This document shows positions 1-4,464 of a stretch of 5,124 nt of DNA, one piece after another. A program made the translations under genes and the position numbers. The DNA comes from DATKMG01 sp035541995. Its GTDB lineage: Bacteria > Acidobacteriota > Terriglobia > Versatilivoradales > Versatilivoraceae. Each line of letters starts with the position of its first letter. Position 1 is the first letter of the stretch. The DNA lies in assembly GCA_035541995.1 (NCBI GenBank), contig DATKMG010000475.1:1-5124 (forward strand), written 5' to 3'. The notes beneath the pieces were generated by a model, which was given only the letters and a program-made list of their open reading frames with translations, had not been told where the DNA came from and made no database searches.

Positions 1-1
1 G

Positions 2-247
2 ATTTCCGCCCTTTTGCGCAAGAGCATTCAATACGGCCTTGACCACCGCGAAGAAGCACTCAACTACGCCATGCAGTTTGCCAAAGAGTTGGACCCGACT
101 CTGGCCGACAAGTTCGTCGGAATGTACGTCAATGAAAGAACTCTCAGATATGGTGAGCCTGAGCGGAAGGCCCTGCGGCTTCTGTTGGATATGGGCTGTA
201 AGCGGGGAATTATCGGCAGTCCTGTGCACTTAGAATTTGCAGAATAG
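2..247 (+). CDS. mqnD: 1,4-dihydroxy-6-naphthoate synthase, C-terminal part (5' end outside window)
   Basis: Open from the window edge and ending in TAG, this gives the last 81 residues of a protein. MqnD converts cyclic dehypoxanthinyl futalosine to 1,4-dihydroxy-6-naphthoate in the futalosine route to menaquinone, in the cytoplasm. The visible part is the helical tail of this periplasmic-binding-protein-like fold: an Arg-Lys-Ser-Ile followed by HREEAL and an amphipathic helix, then the segment FVGMYVNERTLRYGE and a final helix ending near Gly-Ile-Ile. The combination of a Tyr-Val-Asn stretch with a following helix of Leu-Leu-x-Met-Gly is how MqnD proteins usually end. The related MqnA (chorismate dehydratase) shares the fold, but its tail normally lacks this Tyr-Val-Asn segment. 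A TTG at 14 is internal and not the start. The substrate-binding residues lie outside the window, so the choice of MqnD over MqnA rests on the tail alone. Confidence 0.8.
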   Translation: MSALLRKSIQYGLDHREEALNYAMQFAKELDPTLADKFVGMYVNERTLRYGEPERKALRLLLDMGCKRGIIGSPVHLEFAE

Positions 248-248
248 A

Positions 249-266
249 GATCAATCTAGATTGGTC
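249..266. terminator. Palindromic hairpin just after mqnD
   Basis: Starting two bases after the mqnD stop codon, GATCAATC pairs with GATTGGTC (one G-U wobble). The core CAATCTAGATTG at 252-263 is a perfect 12-base palindrome. As RNA it could fold into about seven pairs with a four-base loop. No T-run follows, so it is not a textbook intrinsic terminator. It may instead be a 3'-end processing or stability hairpin, or a protein-binding palindrome. The position argues for a 3'-end role; the strength is only moderate. Confidence 0.35.
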
Positions 267-309
267 TGAATGTGGACGATAATGCGAGTGAAGGGCAGGG
301 ATTCAAGAC

Positions 310-537
310 CTAATCCGCGGGGATTTGCGGTTGAGATTCATCTTGGATCGTCACTTCAATGAGGGGATGGACAGTGACGACTAGGGAGGCTTTCCCTTTG
401 TTGGCCCCTGAACGGATCGCATCCACAGTCCAAATGGTTGCGGCATCTCTAATATTCAGGTACAGATCCTTGTTTGAGGATCCATGGCTATCCGCCCTGT
501 GAATCTGTCTGAACGAAAGGCCGGGATTCTTCTCCAC
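310..537 (-). other. Coding-like antisense ORF, possible small gene or gene remnant
   Basis: A 75-codon frame begins at GTG 535-537 inside the 5' end of malQ and ends at TAG in the mqnD-malQ gap, convergent with mqnD. The portion lying in the gap has a coding-like base pattern. Counting by hand over 56 codons, G+C is about 57% at position 1, 41% at position 2 and 54% at position 3. The translation alternates hydrophobic and polar residues as a beta-rich domain would, for example around GKASLVVTVHPLIEVTIQDE. I do not recognise the family. The part overlapping malQ is much less convincing, so if real this may be the surviving 3' end of a truncated gene. A chance open frame remains the simplest alternative. 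Confidence 0.25.
476..480 (+). promoter_or_regulatory. Ribosome binding site of malQ, unusually close to the start
   Basis: GAGGA stands only three bases before ATG 484, shorter than the usual five to nine. A TGA at 475-477 is in frame with malQ, so no longer version of the protein is possible. The next candidate, GTG at 499, has no suitable purine-rich site, so ATG 484 is preferred. Upstream, TTGCGG at 438-443 and TACAGA at 461-466 with a 17-base spacer form only a weak promoter candidate. Confidence 0.45.
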
Positions 538-2025
538 CCGACTTCCCTTCCGGGTCGCTTTGGGATCGGAGATCTAGGGCAGCGTGCGCATCGATTCGCG
601 GAGTTTCTTGCTGGTGCGGGAATCAGGTTGTGGCAAGTCTTGCCCTTGGGGCCGACAGGCTATGGGGACTCTCCCTACCAGTGTTTTTCCGCGTTTGCCG
701 GCAATCCGCTTCTGATTGACCTTGAGGCATTGTTACACGAAGAGTTACTTACTCCTAAAGAACTGGACTCGGTGCCGGACTTTCCTGAGGACGAAGTCGA
801 TTACGGTCGGATCGTTGACTTCAAATATCCTCTGTTACGGAAGGCCTGGTCTCGTTTTCAGACTCTCTCCAGCCCAAGGACTAAAGCCGAGTTCGACAAA
901 TTCTGTCGTGAGAACGCCTCTTGGCTTGACGAATACTGCCTGTTCATGGCGGCCAAGAATGCTCAAGGAGGGAAGGCCTGGACTCAATGGGACGCGTCCA
1001 TAGCAAAACGCCATCCGCAAAAACTGATCAATTGGCTCGAGAGGTTGTCTGACGATATCGGCGCTCACCGTTTTTGGCAGTACCTCTTTTTCAGTCAATG
1101 GAAGGAACTCCGGACGCATTGTCACCGGTTGGGCATTATCTTGATGGGAGATATCCCGATTTTTGTGGCTCATGATAGTGCTGATGTTTGGGCGCATCCT
1201 GAACTGTTTTTTCTGGAGGACGACGGAAATCCAGCCCTGGTTGCGGGAGTTCCTCCAGACTACTTCAGCGCCACCGGCCAGCTTTGGGGCAATCCGCTCT
1301 ACCGCTGGGAAGAAATGGCGCTCACAGGATACTCCTGGTGGGTCGAGCGGATTCGCATGACTCTGCAACTTGTGGATGTGATGCGGCTCGACCATTTTCG
1401 GGGCTTTGAAGGGTATTGGGAGGTCCCAAGTGGGGAATCCACTGCGGTTAAAGGTCGGTGGGTCAAGGGACCGGGCATCCTCCTTTTTGAAGCCCTCGAA
1501 AGAGAACTTGGGCGCCTTCCTATCGTGGCTGAAAACCTGGGTCTGATTACCCCTGCGGTGGAAAACCTGAGAAAGCAACTTGGGTTCCCCGGGATGGCAG
1601 TCCTCCAGTTCGCCTTTGGACAGGATCCCCCAGTTCCGGACTTTCTACCCCACAACTATGTACGGAGTCTGGTGGTCTATACCGGTACTCACGACAACGA
1701 CACGACTCTGGGGTGGTGGAATAGCGGCGGGGCAGGGAACAGTACTCGATTGGCCGAGCAGGTTCAACGGGAAAAGGAATTTGCCCTGAAGTACATGAAT
1801 TCTGATGGTCTGGAGATGAATTGGACACTCATTCGCACTGCCATGGCCTCCGTAGCAAACACAGCCATTGTTCCGCTACAGGATGTTCTGGGCTTAGGAA
1901 CCGATTCCCGCATGAATCTGCCAGGACGACCCAATCGAAACTGGCGTTGGCGTTTCCGTTCGGAGATGCTAACCTCGGCAATTCAGCAGCGCCTCAAGGA
2001 ATTGACATCTCTCTACCAAAGGTAG
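484..2025 (+). CDS. malQ: 4-alpha-glucanotransferase (amylomaltase, GH77)
   Basis: A complete 513-residue cytoplasmic enzyme that moves 1,4-alpha-glucan segments between maltodextrins or onto glucose, in glycogen and maltodextrin metabolism. The N-terminus has the GH77 signature GILLHPTSLPGRFGIGDLG. Next come DIPIFVAHDSADVW (223-236) and the loop GVPPDYFSATGQLWGNP (255-271), which lies over the active site in this family. By family alignment the nucleophile is Asp303 in MRLDHFRG, the acid/base is Glu350 in VAENLG, and the transition-state Asp404 is in GTHDNDT. All three are present. The C-terminal block with LGLGTDSRMNLPG and NWRWRF is also typical. The length matches the compact type seen in Thermus (about 500 residues) and not the longer E. 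coli MalQ with its N-terminal extension. No other glycogen or maltose gene is in the window, so an operon role is not shown. Confidence 0.97.
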   Translation: MAIRPVNLSERKAGILLHPTSLPGRFGIGDLGQRAHRFAEFLAGAGIRLWQVLPLGPTGYGDSPYQCFSAFAGNPLLIDLEALLHEELLTPKELDSVPDFPEDEVDYGRIVDFKYPLLRKAWSRFQTLSSPRTKAEFDKFCRENASWLDEYCLFMAAKNAQGGKAWTQWDASIAKRHPQKLINWLERLSDDIGAHRFWQYLFFSQWKELRTHCHRLGIILMGDIPIFVAHDSADVWAHPELFFLEDDGNPALVAGVPPDYFSATGQLWGNPLYRWEEMALTGYSWWVERIRMTLQLVDVMRLDHFRGFEGYWEVPSGESTAVKGRWVKGPGILLFEALERELGRLPIVAENLGLITPAVENLRKQLGFPGMAVLQFAFGQDPPVPDFLPHNYVRSLVVYTGTHDNDTTLGWWNSGGAGNSTRLAEQVQREKEFALKYMNSDGLEMNWTLIRTAMASVANTAIVPLQDVLGLGTDSRMNLPGRPNRNWRWRFRSEMLTSAIQQRLKELTSLYQR

Positions 2026-2063
2026 TTGATGACTTCAGAACGGCGATATCCACGTGAATTTGA

Positions 2064-2095
2064 AAAGGAAAGTACCTTTGCCTTGTCAGTCAAGG
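2064..2095. terminator. Candidate bidirectional terminator between convergent genes
   Basis: Two small stems lie in the 64-base gap between malQ and the DUF5666-like gene. AAAGG (2064-2068) pairs with CCTTT (2075-2079) around a six-base loop. CCTTG (2081-2085) pairs with CAAGG (2091-2095) around a five-base loop and overlaps the minus-strand stop codon. On the minus strand the first stem is followed by a short T-run, which favours use by the DUF5666-like gene. Both stems are short, so the call rests mainly on position. Confidence 0.3.
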
Positions 2096-2887
2096 TAGGA
2101 GACGAACCACAGTGGCCTTCAGAGCTCCGCTTTTGGAGTCCTGCTCATCCTTCACCGTAACCGCGATTTTTTGTCCGGGTTTTAGATCCTTCCATTTGTG
2201 AGTCTTGCCGGAAACATCACGTACAACAGTGTTTCCGTCAGTAAAGAACGATTGCGTTAGAATAATGAATTGCGAGTTCACTTGTTCGATGACACCCTTT
2301 GCATCCCCGGCTAAGAAACGGGGCAAGTCGGGGACACGCGAAGTCTGTAGTCCTCCCGCTGGCCCTCGCTGACCGCCGGGCCCCGTGGGGACGGGGATGC
2401 GACTGGTTGGCCCTTCATAACCGCCACGACCGCGGCTCTCCGGGTGAGTTCCGGCGGGATCTGTAATCGTGGATGAAACTCGGCCTTGTGGAGCTCCGAG
2501 GTCGGCGGCTTGTTCCGGTGTTTTGCCGCTCCCCTCCTGTCGGGATGCCGATGGCACTTCGATATAGATGCTCTTGGTCTCGAACGAACCGTCCGGTCTG
2601 GTTTTCCCTTTTGCCATGATCTGGTCGCCTTTTTCGAGTTGGGACGCATCGGAAGCAGCACCGGGCTCCAACCTCCAAGTTTCCCCCGAGAGTTTCAGCG
2701 TTCTTCGAATCGACAGCGTCTTGTTGGAGACTTCGGTGATGTCTCCGACGCTTTCCCAGGTATAAATTTCAATATGACCGGATTGACTCACCTTCTGAAC
2801 TGCTTGGATCTGTGGGAGAGACCACATACCCCCCAACCACATTCCCCAGGGCACTGATCCACACCACAAGATTTGCCTGAACTTCAT
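2090..2887 (-). CDS. Secreted protein with two DUF5666-like domains joined by a Pro/Gly-rich linker
   Basis: A 265-residue exported protein of unknown function. Residues 1-29 look like a signal peptide: Lys and Arg near the start, a hydrophobic core with four tryptophans (8, 14, 17, 22), and a probable cut after Ala29. Cys9 follows Trp and does not fit a lipobox. Residues about 37-111 form a small beta-rich domain with VGDITEVSNKTLSIRR, a central LEKGDQIMAKGK and closing TKSIYIEV. Residues 112-195 are a Pro/Gly/Ser/Arg-rich, probably disordered linker. Residues 196-265 repeat the fold: GVIEQVNSQFIILTQ, DLKPGQKIAVTV and ALKATVVRLLP. The order 'x-G-x-I-x-x-V, then L-x-x-G-D/Q-x-I, then a final strand' resembles DUF5666 proteins. 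The start is supported by GGAGG ten bases upstream. It is transcribed alone, converging on malQ and diverging from the phosphatase gene. No catalytic motif is visible, so a structural or ligand-binding role in the periplasm is only inferred. Confidence 0.72.
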   Translation of the reverse strand: MKFRQILWCGSVPWGMWLGGMWSLPQIQAVQKVSQSGHIEIYTWESVGDITEVSNKTLSIRRTLKLSGETWRLEPGAASDASQLEKGDQIMAKGKTRPDGSFETKSIYIEVPSASRQEGSGKTPEQAADLGAPQGRVSSTITDPAGTHPESRGRGGYEGPTSRIPVPTGPGGQRGPAGGLQTSRVPDLPRFLAGDAKGVIEQVNSQFIILTQSFFTDGNTVVRDVSGKTHKWKDLKPGQKIAVTVKDEQDSKSGALKATVVRLLP

Positions 2888-2897
2888 GAGCTCATTA

Positions 2898-2902
2898 CCT
2901 CC
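2898..2902 (-). promoter_or_regulatory. Ribosome binding site of the DUF5666-like gene
   Basis: On the minus strand GGAGG lies ten bases before ATG 2887. Between them is the perfect palindrome ATGAGCTCAT (2886-2895), which creates a second, out-of-frame ATG at 2895. Read from there the frame is Met-Ser-Ser-stop, and its TGA overlaps the gene's own ATG. That extra ATG is only two bases from GGAGG, too close for normal initiation, so ATG 2887 is kept as the start. Confidence 0.6.
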
Positions 2903-3020
2903 AGTTCATTCCCCGATTCTCCACCGATCTTTGCAGACCCCAGCTACTTTGATTGTCCCCATTTCATCAAAAGCAAAAAGTCGGCATTCTGCTGGGGGGA
3001 CTTGCCAGCTCAAATCCAAA

Positions 3021-3062
3021 GCGGCATCGCGCGTGGGAACGATGTCCCGCGATTGCTGCCGC
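3021..3062. repeat. Imperfect 42-base inverted repeat (hairpin)
   Basis: GCGGCA (3021-3026) pairs with TGCCGC (3057-3062). After a three-base bulge TCGCG (3027-3031) pairs with CGCGA (3048-3052). After a four-base bulge GGA (3036-3038) pairs with TCC (3045-3047), leaving a six-base loop. That makes about 14 pairs in all, mostly G-C. It lies roughly 190 bases ahead of the phosphatase start and 130 bases ahead of the DUF5666-like start. It could be a leader structure or operator, but bulges of this size also arise by chance in GC-rich DNA. Confidence 0.35.
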
Positions 3063-3214
3063 ACTCCAAATGCACTTTCTTAGATCTAGGACGGCGTCCT
3101 TTTCACAAGGTCGAGGGGCGCCAAATCCAATACCGTATTAAATAATGCCAACCGGAGTTATTCAAGGCGATTTTTGTTGTCGAGGTGTGGCGATTCGTTC
3201 AAACTCTATGGTTT

Positions 3215-3220
3215 TATAAA
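3215..3220 (+). promoter_or_regulatory. Candidate -10 element for the phosphatase gene
   Basis: TATAAA matches five of six bases of the sigma-70 -10 consensus and sits in an AT-rich patch, where a transcript would begin near 3227. No good -35 hexamer lies 15-19 bases upstream. If real, it would exclude the upstream TTG start at 3174 and leave a short leader containing AAGGA at 3240-3244. Confidence 0.25.
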
Positions 3221-3239
3221 TCCGTTATCTTCGAAAATG

Positions 3240-3244
3240 AAGGA
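3240..3244 (+). promoter_or_regulatory. Candidate ribosome binding site of the phosphatase gene
   Basis: AAGGA lies ten bases before GTG 3255 and sixteen before ATG 3261. ATG 3237 overlaps the region just before it and has no purine-rich site of its own. TTG 3174 has AAGG six bases upstream, but it would add a poorly protein-like extension. The element therefore favours GTG 3255, with ATG 3261 close behind. Confidence 0.4.
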
Positions 3245-3254
3245 CATTAGAAAA

Positions 3255-3974
3255 GTGACCATGCTCGATAAAGCCCATTTTCGGAAAAACCCCAGTGGGC
3301 CGGCATTTTTGCCATTGTCTGTTTTCAGCGATTTTGATGGAACCATCGCCCACCCTGACAGCATCAATTTCCTGGCGGAATGGTTTGGCGGAACAGAATT
3401 TCGACGGGAGATCGGTAAGAAGATTTTGTCTGGCGAGATCAGCTTGAGGGATGGGATCCTCCAGGAAGTCGCGGCAATCAAGGGGACATTTCCACAGGTT
3501 CTCGAATTACTCCGCCAGCATATCGAGGTCGATAAAGAATTCCCTGGATTTGCCAACTGGTGCTCCCGGCATAAGGTCCCGCTCTCTGTCCTCAGCGGAG
3601 GGATTCAACAAGTCGTGGAAAGTCTTTTGGCTCCTTTCAACCTCGAGGGAGTGAGGATCGTCGCCAATTCGCTTCAGATTGCCGGAGGGCAGTGGTCCTT
3701 GCAGTTCTTGGACGAAACGGAATGGGGGCACGACAAGGCGCGAGACGTGTTGCTGGCCAGGAGCCAAGGTTACTGCGCTGTATTCTTGGGCGATGGACTC
3801 TCGGACCGCGGTGCGGCCAGGAGTGCCGACATTGTTTTTGCCCGAGCTGGACTCGCCCGCTATTGTGAACAAGAGGGAATCCCATACAAGGAGTTCTCCA
3901 ATTTCCTCGAGGTGCAACACAGTCTGATGGCGCTGGTGGAGGGCCATGAAGGCACTCCCAAATCACGCGGATGA
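3255..3974 (+). CDS. MtnX-like HAD superfamily (subfamily IB) phosphatase
   Basis: A cytoplasmic, Mg-dependent phosphatase of about 239 residues. Numbering from GTG 3255, all four HAD motifs are present. Motif I is DFDGT, with nucleophile Asp26 and acid/base Asp28. Motif II is VLSGG, with Ser114. Motif III is GHDKA, with Lys161. Motif IV is GDGLSD, with metal ligands Asp180 and Asp184. A helical cap of about 80 residues between motifs I and II is the C1 type of the IB group. The spacing, the SGG after motif II and the ending FARAGLARYCEQEGIPYKEF resemble MtnX of the methionine salvage pathway (2-hydroxy-3-keto-5-methylthiopentenyl-1-phosphate phosphatase). However, the cysteine-rich insert before the motif III lysine, which I recall in Bacillus MtnX, is absent, and no other mtn gene is nearby. 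The substrate is therefore open; phosphoserine or another small phosphoester is possible. Alternative starts are TTG 3174, ATG 3237 and ATG 3261; all keep motif I intact. Confidence 0.85.
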   Translation: MTMLDKAHFRKNPSGPAFLPLSVFSDFDGTIAHPDSINFLAEWFGGTEFRREIGKKILSGEISLRDGILQEVAAIKGTFPQVLELLRQHIEVDKEFPGFANWCSRHKVPLSVLSGGIQQVVESLLAPFNLEGVRIVANSLQIAGGQWSLQFLDETEWGHDKARDVLLARSQGYCAVFLGDGLSDRGAARSADIVFARAGLARYCEQEGIPYKEFSNFLEVQHSLMALVEGHEGTPKSRG

Positions 3975-4006
3975 TTGGATATCCATATCAAAGTCGAAAT
4001 CTGCGG

Positions 4007-4132
4007 ATGAAAATGGCGGGTTTGGGGGAGTGTGGGAGCCGATCTCCGAACGGCGACCAGTTTGAGGCAACCGCCGCGACGGGTGACGGTGGTCATACGC
4101 CCGGCGGCCACCCTCAAGACTCGCATTTTCAT
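4007..4132. repeat. Nested inverted repeats, possible structured RNA or repeat element
   Basis: ATGAAAATG (4007-4015) is exactly complementary to CATTTTCAT (4124-4132), 108 bases apart. Inside, GGAG (4035-4038) pairs with CTCC (4044-4047). Further in, TTGAGG (4062-4067) pairs with CCTCAA (4112-4117), followed after a small internal loop by CCGCC (4071-4075) with GGCGG (4103-4107). The stems nest without conflict, giving a closed multi-branch fold. Either strand could form it. The short inner stems could be chance; the outer nine-pair match is the firmest part. Confidence 0.35.
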
Positions 4133-4139
4133 AGGAGCC

Positions 4140-4176
4140 TTCCATGCTCGTCCAGGGGGCACCAAATAGCATGGAA
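4140..4176. repeat. Perfect 9-base-pair hairpin
   Basis: TTCCATGCT (4140-4148) and AGCATGGAA (4168-4176) are exact reverse complements around a 19-base spacer. No T-run follows on either strand, so a simple intrinsic terminator is unlikely. It lies downstream of both flanking genes, immediately beside the nested stems at 4007-4132. Confidence 0.5.
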
Positions 4177-4229
4177 ATGAGGAGTGACACTCTAAGTGAT
4201 CATTAATGCAAGAATCGGGTCATACTCGG

Positions 4230-4276
4230 CCTCGTTCTCGTCGTCGTACTCGGAAGGTTCTTTGTCGAGGACGAGG
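4230..4276. repeat. TCG-type simple-sequence repeat forming an 11-base-pair hairpin
   Basis: CCTCGTTCTCG (4230-4240) pairs with CGAGGACGAGG (4266-4276) with one wobble pair and a 25-base spacer that itself contains TCGTCGTACTCGG. The patch is dominated by TCG and its complement. It resembles dispersed low-complexity DNA I associate with Verrucomicrobiota, which is an impression and not a checked match. It is non-coding as far as can be seen. Confidence 0.45.
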
Positions 4277-4464
4277 ATGATTTTCAAGGGGCACGGGGAA
4301 CCCGGCTAGGATGGAGGAGAGCCTTCGGGAAGGAGGAAAACCTCTGCCCTCAACGCATTCCAGTCGCTTTGCTCCTGCCCCGGAGCCCACCATTAAGACC
4401 GGAGTGATGGCTATGAGTGCTGCAGCTTTGGATTTGCTGGGCAAATGATTCGCAACCTGACGAG

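Larger units (their letters stand above)
2888..3254. other. Divergent intergenic control region
   Basis: These 367 bases separate the outward-facing DUF5666-like and phosphatase genes and must contain both promoters unless the genes are read from elsewhere. Open frames here (for example 2873-3145, +) translate to sequence without domain-like patterns and are taken as chance. Visible structure: an imperfect hairpin at 3021-3062; TAGATCTA (3081-3088), an eight-base palindrome; AGGAC/GTCCT around GGC at 3088-3100 followed by TTTT, a very small terminator-like stem on the plus strand; and an AT-rich stretch at 3215-3220. For the minus-strand gene I see no promoter clear enough to call. Confidence 0.6.
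3975..4464. other. Long convergent intergenic region with simple-sequence patches and inverted repeats
   Basis: These 490 bases separate the phosphatase and transporter genes, both of which end here. No frame reads like a known protein. In order: the ten-base palindrome TGGATATCCA (3976-3985) two bases after the phosphatase stop; a degenerate hexamer patch to about 4002 that reads Asp-Phe-Asp-Phe-Asp on the minus strand; nested stems within 4007-4132; a perfect nine-pair hairpin at 4140-4176; GAGTG-A-CACTC (4182-4192), an operator-like palindrome; a TCG-rich patch and hairpin at 4221-4280; and a 45-codon plus-strand frame (4311-4448) with no ribosome binding site. No T-tailed terminator was seen for either gene. 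The density of inverted repeats suggests a repeat element or structured 3' RNA. Confidence 0.6.

Noticed and set aside
835..1578. 247-codon minus-strand open frame inside malQ
   Set aside because: It lies wholly opposite a clear GH77 gene, has no domain-like pattern and follows from malQ codon usage.
2486..2857. 123-codon plus-strand open frame
   Set aside because: Antisense to the DUF5666-like gene, which has a signal peptide, a good ribosome binding site and domain structure; the antisense product has none.
2861..2863. Lipoprotein cysteine (Cys9) in the DUF5666-like signal peptide
   Set aside because: The residues before it are Ile-Leu-Trp, which do not fit a lipobox needing a small residue at -1.
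3088..3103. AGGAC-GGC-GTCCT stem with TTTT as a plus-strand terminator
   Set aside because: Only five pairs with a three-base loop, and no plus-strand gene ends upstream of it.
2873..3145. 90-codon plus-strand frame in the divergent gap
   Set aside because: It overlaps the start of the minus-strand gene and reads as low-information sequence without motif or ribosome binding site.
3963..4190. Minus-strand frames of 75 and 101 codons in the convergent gap
   Set aside because: Two different frames are open together over inverted repeats and simple sequence, which fits non-coding repeat DNA better than a gene.
4311..4448. 45-codon plus-strand frame ending just before the transporter stop
   Set aside because: There is no ribosome binding site before its ATG, and G+C by codon position is nearly flat (about 60, 56 and 53%), unlike coding sequence.
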